Assembly (NCBI GenBank): GCA_043772865.1
Contig: JAYVFU010000018.1
Span: 1-56,960, forward strand
DNA length: 56,960 nt
Origin: JACMMS01 sp043772865
Lineage (GTDB): Bacteria; Pseudomonadota; Gammaproteobacteria; Burkholderiales; Methylophilaceae
Direction of reading: 5' to 3'
Shown here: in pieces, positions 18,639 through 26,600 of the stretch
Layout: every line of letters begins with the position of its first letter
How positions within the stretch are numbered: the first letter of the stretch is position 1
The notes under the pieces: generated by a model
Told to the model about the DNA's origin: nothing
The model's database searches: none
The model's input: the letters and a program-made list of their open reading frames with translations, nothing else
Program-made: the position numbers and the translations under genes

Positions 18639-19628
18639 TTAAAAACCAGCCAAACCTTTATCTAAATGTGACTGTGTTTTTTCGTCTGCTTTTGTACCTG
18701 CGTTACTAGTTTTGGGAGCTTCTGTCACTGGCGTAGCTGGGGAGCTTACTGGCACAGCATTTTTCATATCTGCAAAAGCGCCTACATACTCAACTTTTGC
18801 ATCCTTCTTAAGCGTATCCATTTCTTTTTTAGCTAAGGCATTTTTGTTCTGATTTAAAAAATACTGCTCAATCACTGGCGTTGCTTTATCTTTAGCAATA
18901 GGTTGTGATTGTGATGCTGCGATATATACCAAGTTAATCGATTTTTCATTGGTAATCGCAACCGCATCACCGTCTTTTAAAGGCTGCAATTTTTTTAGTA
19001 ATTCTAGTGGAATCTGTTCTGCATTACGCACGTTGCTATTTGCAGCAAATTTGTAGTCCTTAGACTTTAACCATACGGCCATTTCAGCAATGGTTTTTTT
19101 AGATTTAACTGCGTCTTCAATTTCCACATATTTGTCTTTACTCACTTCTACAGCAAGCTCTTGTAATTTAAAAATACGTCTATTTTCAAAAAGCTCAGGA
19201 TGCGTGTTGTAAAACTCAGTCACTTCTGAAGCACTTGGCTTGGCTACTTTAGCCATTTGTTGCTCCAAATAAGCTTGCGCTAAAATTTGGCTTTTTGAAG
19301 TCTCTAATGCTTGCAACACATTAGGGTCACGATCTAACTTGGTTTCCAAAGCTTTTTGTTTTAACAATTGCTGATCAACCAAGCGCGCTAAAATCTCTTT
19401 TGCCGCTTGCTTGCTCTGCGACTCATTTAAAGCCCCCATGCGGCTTAACTGAAAGTTAATCTGATGGATGGATATTTCATCGCCATTCACTTTTGCCACC
19501 ACTTGTGTTTCATTGGCTTTTTCTGCTGTTGCTTTTTTTTTGCCACATGCGGGTAAAGTCAGTACCGTAGATAAAATAACTAATGTGCATATGGATGTTT
19601 TACTGATATTGATGGCGTTAATATTCAT
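18639..19628 (-). CDS. epsD: EpsD-family peptidyl-prolyl isomerase lipoprotein
   Basis: A 329-residue predicted periplasmic lipoprotein: hydrophobic leader ending in LPACGKKK, with a candidate lipobox Cys at about 28. The SurA-like N-terminal region (VVAKVNGDEISIHQINFQLSRMG) is followed by a helical chaperone part and a parvulin-type region (NRRIFKLQELAVEVSKDKYVE). The EpsD family is tied to exosortase EPS loci and presumably helps fold export components such as EpsL or EpsE. The catalytic parvulin core is weakly conserved, so it may be chiefly a chaperone. It heads its own transcript behind a PHO-box-like repeat. The C-terminus is a low-complexity Thr/Pro/Ala/Lys tail. Confidence 0.88.
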   Translation of the reverse strand: MNINAINISKTSICTLVILSTVLTLPACGKKKATAEKANETQVVAKVNGDEISIHQINFQLSRMGALNESQSKQAAKEILARLVDQQLLKQKALETKLDRDPNVLQALETSKSQILAQAYLEQQMAKVAKPSASEVTEFYNTHPELFENRRIFKLQELAVEVSKDKYVEIEDAVKSKKTIAEMAVWLKSKDYKFAANSNVRNAEQIPLELLKKLQPLKDGDAVAITNEKSINLVYIAASQSQPIAKDKATPVIEQYFLNQNKNALAKKEMDTLKKDAKVEYVGAFADMKNAVPVSSPATPVTEAPKTSNAGTKADEKTQSHLDKGLAGF

Positions 19629-19710
19629 GAATAGCTTCTTACCTTAAATGTTTGTCAAAAAACCAAAACAGCAGATGATTGAGTAAAGATGTGTGTTAAC
19701 TTATGTGACT

Positions 19711-19744
19711 AGTTTAAGAAAATAATGTGACGTTTATATGTCAG
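19711..19744 (-). promoter_or_regulatory. PHO-box-like direct repeat and -10 in front of epsD
   Basis: On the minus strand 19744-19727 reads CTGACATATAAACGTCAC, matching 13 of 18 positions of the enterobacterial PHO-box consensus, with half-sites 11 bp apart. Ten bases further is TAAACT (19716-19711), a plausible -10. The ATG of epsD follows about 80 bases on. This spacing is the class-I PhoB promoter geometry. Candidate only. Confidence 0.45.
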
Positions 19745-19816
19745 TAATATTTCAAGCACGTGATATTTGAAATGCCTTATTAAACAAGTAAATGTTGGGA
19801 GATTGAAAAGTGTGAC

Positions 19817-21034
19817 TTAGAAGTTGTACCTAAAAGTAGTGCTAAGCGTGTTATCGTCATAATCTACATTAGGCAAATTGCTGGTGCGCTGCTCTTTTTT
19901 GTACATCAATTGCACTTGGCTTTTACGCGTGGATAAATAAAGTAAAGAAAGGTTAGCCACTTTGTATTCATCTATTCGGCTTACATTGCTAATGAAAAAC
20001 AAGCCTGAGTTACCTAAATAATCTCTACGCTCTAAGCTCACCCCCGCTCTTAAAACCAGCTTCTCAGTTGGGCTCCATGCAGGATTAAAGCTCACCCCTT
20101 TGGACTGCACATAGGTTGAAAGCGTGTCTTCAACCGCGTTTAACTCCTGATACACGCTAAAATTTAATGAGGTTTTTGCGCTTAGGGCATAATCAATATC
20201 TAAGCGCTCGCTCGGGCCAATAAATGCACGACTTGGCACATTTTGATAATCTAAATTTACCTGAGAAATACTACCGCTGAGCCTCGTTTTAGCGGTTGGC
20301 GCCCACACAGCATTGAGAATTAGCTCTTTTTTGGTATTTTCTTGACCAAATAAAACCAAGCTAAAACCTGTTCTATCAGCATATGTGGTGGTGGTTTTAC
20401 GATAAGCTAGCCCTAACTGCGTACCCAAAGTGTTGCTATATCTAAACCCACTTTCAAGTGAAGTACTCTCGCTATTAATTGAGTTAAAGCTCACTAAGCT
20501 ATTATCTGATTGACCTGTTTGCCCGCCCACCCTGGCCACCCAATCTGGATGTATTTGCCAATTAGCACTAGCAAACTGTCGGTTATTGGTACGGATATTA
20601 CGCACTGGGTTTTGATTTTCAGAGAAGCTAGAAATACCTACATTCCGGTCAACCCCTATTTCGCCAAATAAATCATTACCTAAGCGCCAATTCCAATTCA
20701 AGTTATAGGCATTACCCACATTATTGAGCGAGCTAAAGCGATTATATTGATTGTCATTAATATAGGCAGATAACTTGACAAGCTGGCGGCTCAGCCTGAT
20801 GTTGGCATCTACACCTAGTTCAGTGCTGGTTATAGTGTCGCCAGTGGCACTTGAGCCAAATGCTGCTGTAGCCTGCGCTGTATTGCTAAACCTAAATACG
20901 TTATCATCATGCGTGGCATTTACACTCAAATAAGGCGTAATATCTATAATGCTTTCAGCATAAACAGCGGTGCTGTACAGCCATAAAATCGTCACCAATA
21001 TTTGAGGTTTAGATGCTAATTTACTCACTACCAA
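19817..21034 (-). CDS. epsL: EpsL, outer-membrane beta-barrel of the EPS system
   Basis: A 405-residue outer-membrane protein of the XrtB-associated EpsL family. It has a signal peptide (LVTILWLYSTAVYAES), then alternating amphipathic strands throughout, and ends in Phe (DDNTLSTTFRYNF), the outer-membrane barrel signature. Early repeats YLSVNATHDDNVFRFSNT and NANIRLSRQLVKLSAYIN-like strands fit a large barrel. It probably forms part of the EPS secretion conduit. The start overlaps the preceding CAAX-protease gene by 7 bases, so both belong to one short transcript upstream of epsD. Confidence 0.9.
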   Translation of the reverse strand: MVVSKLASKPQILVTILWLYSTAVYAESIIDITPYLSVNATHDDNVFRFSNTAQATAAFGSSATGDTITSTELGVDANIRLSRQLVKLSAYINDNQYNRFSSLNNVGNAYNLNWNWRLGNDLFGEIGVDRNVGISSFSENQNPVRNIRTNNRQFASANWQIHPDWVARVGGQTGQSDNSLVSFNSINSESTSLESGFRYSNTLGTQLGLAYRKTTTTYADRTGFSLVLFGQENTKKELILNAVWAPTAKTRLSGSISQVNLDYQNVPSRAFIGPSERLDIDYALSAKTSLNFSVYQELNAVEDTLSTYVQSKGVSFNPAWSPTEKLVLRAGVSLERRDYLGNSGLFFISNVSRIDEYKVANLSLLYLSTRKSQVQLMYKKEQRTSNLPNVDYDDNTLSTTFRYNF

Positions 21035-21729
21035 TAGCCCCAGCTAGCGGTATACAATACCCAAAGCCCTAATACACCATTAGTCACTGCGTGAGCAATA
21101 ATCGGCGCCCATAAATTACGCTGACTTTTATAAAGCCAGCCGTAAGCCAAGCCCGCAATTAAGCCTGCAAGCCATAAACTATGCTCAACCGCAAATAGCA
21201 CAGCCGTGGCAAAAAAAGCAAAATGGCCAATAGAAGCAGGGCTCACTTTTAAAAAATCTTGGTCTTGCAACCAGCGCATAAAAAACGAACGCCAAAATAG
21301 CTCTTCCATCAATGGCACAATTAAAGCGGCACCAGTAATACGTGTAATGGCTAATAAAGTGTCAATTGTCTTACCATCTGCGTTAAGTGGATTAAAGCCA
21401 ACACCATGTTGTGCCTCGCCCATTATCGCCCAAGCTGGGTATGGCGCTATCCACAATACAAATACCAGCAGACCCACCGCGATACTTGAAAGATAACCGC
21501 TTGTACTTAGCCTAGATTGAGTAGGTAAATCGTTAGCACTTAGCTCTAAGTAATCACGCCAAAACCAAGCCAGCAAGCTTGCTACAACCAAAATCCTGAC
21601 TCCATAAAGCCAGCGCGCATCATGCACCAGAGGCAACATCCATGAAGCTAAGGAATCATTGAGGGCAAGAAATAAAATGTAAACTACAAAAGGCAACGTG
21701 CGGGAAAGCGTTGCGCGAGAAAACAACAT
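21028..21729 (-). CDS. Exosortase-associated CAAX (CPBP) family membrane protease
   Basis: A 233-residue polytopic protease-like protein of the CPBP family found beside PEP-CTERM/exosortase loci. About seven hydrophobic segments are visible. The catalytic motifs are present: EE-x3-R at Glu142-Glu143-Arg147 (PLMEELFWRSFF), FAVEHSLW with His183, and IIAHAVTNG with His213 and Asn217. It likely cleaves or processes a membrane substrate, perhaps an exosortase product, but the substrate is unknown. First gene of the unit with epsL, behind 11-bp repeats. Confidence 0.9.
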   Translation of the reverse strand: MLFSRATLSRTLPFVVYILFLALNDSLASWMLPLVHDARWLYGVRILVVASLLAWFWRDYLELSANDLPTQSRLSTSGYLSSIAVGLLVFVLWIAPYPAWAIMGEAQHGVGFNPLNADGKTIDTLLAITRITGAALIVPLMEELFWRSFFMRWLQDQDFLKVSPASIGHFAFFATAVLFAVEHSLWLAGLIAGLAYGWLYKSQRNLWAPIIAHAVTNGVLGLWVLYTASWGYW

Positions 21730-21763
21730 AAAACAAACCTTGAAGCTGACTTTTAATCAACTT

Positions 21764-21806
21764 ATATTACAAATAAAATATGACAGTAATATGTATTTTG
21801 CATGAC
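21764..21806 (-). promoter_or_regulatory. Three 11-bp-spaced GTCAT-type repeats with -10, PHO-box-like
   Basis: On the minus strand the pentamers GTCAT (21806-21802), TACAT (21795-21791) and GTCAT (21784-21780) are spaced exactly 11 bp. Ten bases after the last comes TAATAT (21769-21764), a reasonable -10. The CAAX-protease gene starts at 21729. The repeat period and distance to the -10 match PhoB/OmpR-type activator sites. Assignment to PhoB is inference. Confidence 0.45.
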
Positions 21807-21836
21807 GATAATACGACAGGCCGGTTAAAGATTGGG

Positions 21837-22247
21837 CTAATTATTTACCCAATTTTCAATATTTAACTCATTAATGCGCTCAAACTCACGTACATTATTT
21901 GTGACTAGCGTTGCGTTGATTGAAATGGCGTGACAAGCAATCCATAAGTCGTTTGCGCCGATTTGAGTTCCCGCATCTTTTAGTCGAGTGAAATTACTTG
22001 CGTAACTCTCACACAGCTTTTCATTTGTTAAAAATTCTACGTTGATAGACTGTGCTAGACTTTCAATCTGTTTAATAACCTTAGGTTTGCGTATATTTTT
22101 TTCCGCCCCTTTTAATAGCTCAGCATAGGTAACAAACGACATACGAATTTTACTATCATCATCTAATGTATTTAATTTTTGTATGACCTCAGGCGGTTTG
22201 TTTTTTAATAGATAAATGATGATATTGGTGTCAAACATATAAATCAT
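21837..22247 (-). CDS. vapC: VapC toxin, PIN-domain ribonuclease
   Basis: A 136-residue PIN-domain endoribonuclease of VapC length. The acidic metal-binding residues are visible: Asp6 in MFDTNIIIYLL, Glu43 in TYAELLKGAEK and Asp100 in IGANDLWIACHA. The fourth position is Asn in TLVTNNVREFERI, as in the tRNA-fMet-cleaving VapC group; a target match is inference. Its ATG overlaps the antitoxin stop by four bases. It sits between the EPS and two-partner secretion regions and is not obviously part of either. Confidence 0.93.
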   Translation of the reverse strand: MIYMFDTNIIIYLLKNKPPEVIQKLNTLDDDSKIRMSFVTYAELLKGAEKNIRKPKVIKQIESLAQSINVEFLTNEKLCESYASNFTRLKDAGTQIGANDLWIACHAISINATLVTNNVREFERINELNIENWVNN

Positions 22248-22498
22248 AAGCCAGCTCTATCTTGCATGGGCAATGAATCATTATGGCGCTCTTCTAAGGC
22301 AGCAATAAAGTCATCATCAAACTTAGATAGCGCTAACAATAATAAATCGCCAAACTTTCGTTTGATTGGATGAATAATAAGGTCGCCGTTTTCAGATTTA
22401 CTAATTTCCACTTGGGAAGTATCAAGCTTAAATACCTGTGGAATACGTACTGCTTGGCTATTGCCGTTATTAAATACTCTAGTCGTTATATAGGTCAT
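22244..22498 (-). CDS. vapB: VapB antitoxin, AbrB/SpoVT-like
   Basis: About 84 residues. The N-terminal TTRVFNNGNSQAVRIPQVF is the swapped-hairpin AbrB DNA-binding motif of VapB antitoxins. The C-terminal tail after LLLLALSKFDDDFIAALEER would mask the VapC active site. A frame reaches GTG at 22507, but AAGGTG 7 bases before the ATG at 22498 favours the shorter form. It should autorepress through the palindrome directly upstream. Confidence 0.92.
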   Translation of the reverse strand: MTYITTRVFNNGNSQAVRIPQVFKLDTSQVEISKSENGDLIIHPIKRKFGDLLLLALSKFDDDFIAALEERHNDSLPMQDRAGL

Positions 22499-22509
22499 AT
22501 TGTTCACCT

Positions 22510-22527
22510 TTAAAGTGTGTACTTTAA
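22510..22527. promoter_or_regulatory. Perfect palindrome upstream of vapB, candidate autorepression operator
   Basis: TTAAAGT-GTGT-ACTTTAA is a perfect 7-bp inverted repeat with a 4-base spacer, ending 12 bases before the vapB ATG. A further TTAAAGT copy lies about 20 bases upstream on the minus strand. VapB dimers bind such repeats in known systems; binding here is inferred. Confidence 0.55.
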
Positions 22528-22573
22528 TGTGTTTATTTTAAGCTTGACTTTAAGGTTATACAACATTGCATCA

Positions 22574-23269
22574 TTAATTCACAACTTGTCTAACTCCAAC
22601 ACGCTCTTCGTTTAATTGGTCTTGGTAGTTTTGCATCGTGTTTTCAAGCTCAACACGTTTTAATTGAAAAAAAGATTCTTTACGCATAGCGGCTTGGTAG
22701 CTACTAGGGTTTTCGTACACCTTCACTAAATCAGTGCCTAAGTTATAGAGTTTTGTGTTTTTTGCAGTGCACACAGCTAGCGCTTTTGAGGTATCCGCAA
22801 CGTTGGTAACAAGGGTTTTACGCTGGGCATCATTCACTTTTAAATCAGCTTGTGCCTGCTGGTACTTTTGCGTTAGCTCGGTCAAGTTTTTTTGTGTGAA
22901 TTCTAAGTTGGTTTGTGTTTTTGCGAGCTTATCTTCCGTCGCCAGCTTTTCTGCGGTCATTTTTTTCAGATCACCCTGCAGTGAGCCTACTTTGTTTTTA
23001 GCGGCTGTTAAGCTAGTGTTTAATGTTTTAACTTGCATATCACTTTCTATCAATTTGGCTTCCAGCTCTTTTTTCTGACTATCAAACCCCTTCTGCAAAG
23101 TCGCTTTTTCGGCTTCCATATCCTGCTTTATTTTTTGTATCATTAATGCTGCTCGTCTAGAAGACTTATCTTTTTCTGCTGCATACGTATTGCTTGAGCA
23201 AACAATAATGATGGCTAAGCTAGCAATAACTAAATAAAAATATTTATAAACTGGTTTAGATTTCATCAT
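22574..23269 (-). CDS. Exported coiled-coil protein of unknown function
   Basis: A 231-residue protein with a signal peptide (YLVIASLAIIIVCSSNTYAAE). A long heptad-rich coiled coil follows, about residues 40-160 (IKQDMEAEKATLQKGFDSQK onward), rich in Lys, Gln, Thr and Leu. The C-terminal part has one Cys (LAVCTAKNTKLYNLG) and a conserved-looking YENPSSYQAAMRKESFFQLK segment. It follows the porin by 8 bases and is the last gene of the TonB/porin unit. No enzyme motif. It may scaffold the TonB-porin complex in the periplasm, inferred from position only. Confidence 0.75.
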   Translation of the reverse strand: MMKSKPVYKYFYLVIASLAIIIVCSSNTYAAEKDKSSRRAALMIQKIKQDMEAEKATLQKGFDSQKKELEAKLIESDMQVKTLNTSLTAAKNKVGSLQGDLKKMTAEKLATEDKLAKTQTNLEFTQKNLTELTQKYQQAQADLKVNDAQRKTLVTNVADTSKALAVCTAKNTKLYNLGTDLVKVYENPSSYQAAMRKESFFQLKRVELENTMQNYQDQLNEERVGVRQVVN

Positions 23270-23277
23270 TTTTCCAA

Positions 23278-24984
23278 CTAAAACTTGGTATTGAGATCAA
23301 GCATTAATACATCGATGGACAGTGGGGATAACGCTTCTGGAACTCCGCTTGAATTTATCAAAGTACGCGGAGAAATCTCATCAGCACTGAACCATCGGGC
23401 TGTAATCCAAGTGTTTTTATCGATACCATAACTGCCCCCTATCAACCAGCCTTTAGCATTAGTGCCTCCAAGATAAAAGTCTGAATCGGTAAAGCTGTCT
23501 AATACCGAATCAGTTTCTAATCTCTTGTAAGCAGCAAATGCATTCCACTGCCCCTTCTGATAAGTTTCTGGCATACCCACTGTAACTTTCATTTGATAGG
23601 CATTCACTTGTTTTTTAGGCATCAATGTAGAATCGATAGCAAGACCAGTTCTGCGAGCTATTTCCTGACTATTAAAGCCAATATTCCTTATGTAATCACC
23701 CGTTAAAATAATATGCACTGGGTCAAATTGTGCTAAATCAATTTGGCCAGTGATATTCACATCTCTAAATTTTGAAGATAGCCCCCACTGCTCACCACCA
23801 GATATTTGTCCACCGTTAATATCAAAAGTCGAGTTTCCTTTTGTTCTAAATACGGGTATCGACGTGCTATATGGTCCATTTGTTCCAAAATCTTCTCCAT
23901 TCGATACGCCTTCGATGTTCTTAAAATCATACAATGCTACAGCGAGCTTTATACTAGATTTACTGTTAAGTTTCCAGTTAATCCCTGCTTGAGAGCCATA
24001 CATCCATTTGCTTTTAGACTGATTAAGATTAGATTTCTCAATTTCATCAATTGGGAATGCACCCAATGTTACGAAGCCAGAAAGTTGGTCATTAATATTC
24101 GGCGTAAAGCTTGCAGCAACCCCATCGAACGCTAAATCAGGATCCCACATTAAATCAGTTGAGAACCAAGGATTGGCAAAACGCCCTCCTACGAGACTCA
24201 ACCAAGGTTTAATTTTGGCATTCATATAGGCTCTATCTAGCCCTATAGTATATTTACCGCTTGCAGCTTCCTGTGTTTGGTTCGGAGAAATCGGGTCATC
24301 CAAGCTACCGGTTGTCATTCTGATACCAGCAGCCACCCAATCGTTAATCTCTGCCTTAACACCCAACTGTGCTCGCACTCTCAGACGGTTTCGATCTTCA
24401 GTTGTGTTTTTAATATTGGTACCATTAGCTTGATTGAAATCAAATGGGGTAGGATTTCCATCAGGAAACTTGTCTGATTCGGCCCTTAGACGCAATGATC
24501 CTTCCCATTTAAGACGATCTATCCAGTCTGGCATGCCTAAACGTTCGCCTGCTTTATAGTTGAGAGTGGTCATTACCTCATCTTTAATTTCTTCTTTCAT
24601 TTGTTTTTTTACAATTTCAGGTACGTATTGAACACGTACCATTTTTTTATCAATTGCCGCATCTACAGATTCAGAAGTGCTTGCTGGTGTTGCTGCAACA
24701 TCTTTCTCTTTAGCAATTTGCGCATCTTGCTCAGCTTGTTTCAACAAAGCACTAGCTTTATCTTTGCTAAGCACCCCCTCTAGCACCAGCAGATTTACAA
24801 GATTTGTCGTAGTCGAGCGAAGCTGCTCCAGTGATTCGCGCTCACCTGCTTGCACAGAATTTGCAGTTATAAGCATTAACACGGCGATAATTGAACTGGT
24901 GTTTAACCCAGACAAATGACTAGTCCGAAAACCTTGAGCGATGTTTTCTTGAGTGACTTCTTTAGGTAATGACAGTTTTTTCAT
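23278..24984 (-). CDS. Putative porin (Porin_5-like), outer-membrane channel
   Basis: From the preferred ATG at 24984, 568 residues; GGAG 5 bases before it decides over the upstream frame at 25005. A signal peptide ends near SVQAGERE. Residues 30-130 carry a predicted coiled region (RVQYVPEIVKKQMKEEIKDE). The rest is a beta-barrel beginning LKWEGSLRLRAESDKF and ending LSIDVLMLDLNTKF, with a terminal Phe. Features such as DRNRLRVRAQLGVKAEINDW and GGRFANPWFSTDLMWDPDLAFDG match the putative-porin family. It lies 50 bases after tonB, so it may be the outer-membrane client of the dedicated TonB-ExbBD unit, although no TonB box is evident. Confidence 0.85.
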   Translation of the reverse strand: MKKLSLPKEVTQENIAQGFRTSHLSGLNTSSIIAVLMLITANSVQAGERESLEQLRSTTTNLVNLLVLEGVLSKDKASALLKQAEQDAQIAKEKDVAATPASTSESVDAAIDKKMVRVQYVPEIVKKQMKEEIKDEVMTTLNYKAGERLGMPDWIDRLKWEGSLRLRAESDKFPDGNPTPFDFNQANGTNIKNTTEDRNRLRVRAQLGVKAEINDWVAAGIRMTTGSLDDPISPNQTQEAASGKYTIGLDRAYMNAKIKPWLSLVGGRFANPWFSTDLMWDPDLAFDGVAASFTPNINDQLSGFVTLGAFPIDEIEKSNLNQSKSKWMYGSQAGINWKLNSKSSIKLAVALYDFKNIEGVSNGEDFGTNGPYSTSIPVFRTKGNSTFDINGGQISGGEQWGLSSKFRDVNITGQIDLAQFDPVHIILTGDYIRNIGFNSQEIARRTGLAIDSTLMPKKQVNAYQMKVTVGMPETYQKGQWNAFAAYKRLETDSVLDSFTDSDFYLGGTNAKGWLIGGSYGIDKNTWITARWFSADEISPRTLINSSGVPEALSPLSIDVLMLDLNTKF

Positions 24985-25054
24985 ATCTACTCCAATTTCA
25001 TTCAATAAAATTCAATGCTTTGCTATTCTTTTAATTTTTATACTATTGCAATTC

Positions 25055-25759
25055 TTAACCTATGGAACGCGCACTAACTTTCAACTTCACTGGCTGCGGC
25101 ATATCACTTGGTGGTGATTCAGGTAACGCTGGCATGTTTTCTAAAGCTTTTCTAACCAATGCGTCTTTTTCAGCATCTCCAGTAGAACTTACCAGTTCGT
25201 ACTTCTGAATACGCCCATTAGCAGCGACCCACACCTTTACAATCACTTTATATGAACCAGTTGCAAGCGCTTTATCTTTAGAAATTGCATCCTCAATTTT
25301 GTCTTTAAGTTGTCCTGTGTACCAATCAAATTGGTGCTTACTCGGGCCACCACCTATGGTGCTAGTCTCGCCACCTTTGTACTCGCCGCTCACGGCGCCA
25401 GCCGCAAATGGACTAGGCCCATCACCTGCGGCACCTTCCATTTTTAAGACTTCAGCTGGTGGCGTTTCGGCCGGTTTAGGCTGCGGCTCAACTTTTACTT
25501 CTTTTGGCTGCTCCTTTGGTTGTTCTTTAGGCTGCTCTTTGGGGGGCGGGGGAGGTGGTGGGGGCGGTAAATCTTTTAAAGCGATAGTCGTCATCTTCTT
25601 TTTAGAATGAGTATCGCCACCTGATATGAGCTTTTTAATGCCATAGCCAATACTGCCAAGAATTACCAATGCCAATAAAACAAGTGCGATACGCTTAAGC
25701 CAAACGCTAGCTTGGCTTGGTGGTTCTTCATCTAATAATGGGTTATAAGTGTGTTGCAC
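25055..25759 (-). CDS. tonB: TonB-family energy transducer
   Basis: A 234-residue TonB protein. One N-terminal membrane anchor (IALVLLALVILGSIGYGI) is followed by a proline-rich spacer with nine consecutive prolines and QPKE tandem repeats. The C-terminal domain (about 150-234) has SYKVIVKVWVAANGRIQKYELVSS and VKLKVSARSIG. It should couple the proton motive force from the adjacent ExbB/ExbD proteins to an outer-membrane partner. It begins 12 bases after the second exbD and precedes the porin. Placement behind tpsB suggests dedication to this locus. Confidence 0.92.
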   Translation of the reverse strand: MQHTYNPLLDEEPPSQASVWLKRIALVLLALVILGSIGYGIKKLISGGDTHSKKKMTTIALKDLPPPPPPPPPKEQPKEQPKEQPKEVKVEPQPKPAETPPAEVLKMEGAAGDGPSPFAAGAVSGEYKGGETSTIGGGPSKHQFDWYTGQLKDKIEDAISKDKALATGSYKVIVKVWVAANGRIQKYELVSSTGDAEKDALVRKALENMPALPESPPSDMPQPVKLKVSARSIG

Positions 25760-25770
25760 TGTGGTAACCT

Positions 25771-26175
25771 TTATGTCCCAATTTTTCCAGTGGCTAAACC
25801 AACGTTTTCTATTTCTAGTTTATTAACTAAATCAATGACGCTTACTATGCCGCTATAGGGAGCGTTAGCCTCACCAGCAATCATCACATTAAACTTTGGG
25901 TCTTTGGCTTTAGCCGCGTTTAACTCAGTCTCAAGTTGCGCCATGCTTACACCTGCTCCATTAATTGTGACGGTACCAGCAGGCTGTACTTTTATAATTT
26001 TTACATCATGCTTTTCAGTACTCGGCTTATTAGATGGTTTAGGCAGATTCATTTTCAAACCCTGCACACCCGCAGTTGTCATCAAAATAAATATCACCAA
26101 CAGCACATAAGCCAAATCCAGCATAGGTGTAATATTGATAGTGTCGTAGGGTTGTGCGTCGTTTTGAACTTGCAT
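25771..26175 (-). CDS. exbD: ExbD-type biopolymer transport protein (second copy)
   Basis: A 134-residue ExbD/TolR protein. A short cytoplasmic start leads to INITPMLDLAYVLLVIFILM with the essential membrane Asp at residue 20. The periplasmic domain follows (GLKMNLPKPSNKP ... YSGIVSVIDLVNKLEIENVGL). It is 6 bases downstream of a related exbD, so the complex may contain two different ExbD subunits. It works as stator partner of the ExbB-like channel and TonB next to it. Confidence 0.92.
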   Translation of the reverse strand: MQVQNDAQPYDTINITPMLDLAYVLLVIFILMTTAGVQGLKMNLPKPSNKPSTEKHDVKIIKVQPAGTVTINGAGVSMAQLETELNAAKAKDPKFNVMIAGEANAPYSGIVSVIDLVNKLEIENVGLATGKIGT

Positions 26176-26181
26176 AATTTA

Positions 26182-26592
26182 TTACTCCGCTACTCGCTTA
26201 GTGACTAAACCAACTTCGGTAATGTCCAGTTTTTTACAAATACCCAACACTTCAGAAACTTTGTCAAAATGCGCGGCCGCATCGCCTTTTAGAACCACAG
26301 GCAAATCAGGATTACCACTTTTATATTCCGCCAAACGCGATTCTAAAGTCGCCATATCAACTGGGTAAGCGTCTAGATACACAGCACCATCGCTTGTAAT
26401 GGTAATTGCCCGCATTTGTGGCTTCGCCAATGGTGCAGAATTTACGGTGGTTGGAGTTTGCACCTTCACACCTTGCACAGATGCAGTTGTCATGATGATA
26501 AAAATCACCAACAGCACGTAAGCTAAATCCAACATCGGCGTGATATTAATCTCGTCGTATAGCTGGTTCTCTTCTTTGACGCCTTCTGACAT
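26182..26592 (-). CDS. exbD: ExbD-type biopolymer transport protein (first copy)
   Basis: A 136-residue ExbD/TolR protein with INITPMLDLAYVLLVIFIIM and the proton-path Asp at residue 22. Its periplasmic part ends FDKVSEVLGICKKLDITEVGLVTKRV. It shares the membrane segment nearly identically with the second copy but differs in the periplasmic domain (VQTPTTVNSAP against MNLPKPSNKP), so this is an old paralogue pair. It starts 8 bases after the ExbB-like fusion stop. Confidence 0.92.
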   Translation of the reverse strand: MSEGVKEENQLYDEINITPMLDLAYVLLVIFIIMTTASVQGVKVQTPTTVNSAPLAKPQMRAITITSDGAVYLDAYPVDMATLESRLAEYKSGNPDLPVVLKGDAAAHFDKVSEVLGICKKLDITEVGLVTKRVAE

Positions 26593-26600
26593 TTCTAGCC

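Noticed and set aside
19749..19773. Inverted repeat ATTTCAA/TTGAAAT after epsL considered as terminator
   Set aside because: Seven AT-rich pairs with an 11-base loop and no T-run; too weak to list.
22574..23269. Coiled-coil protein considered as a phage tail or tape-measure piece
   Set aside because: It has a signal peptide and no phage neighbours.
25500..25565. G/C-rich low-complexity plus-strand run, considered as a regulatory or quadruplex element
   Set aside because: It is the coding sequence of nine prolines and QPKE repeats in TonB; a quadruplex cannot be judged from this.
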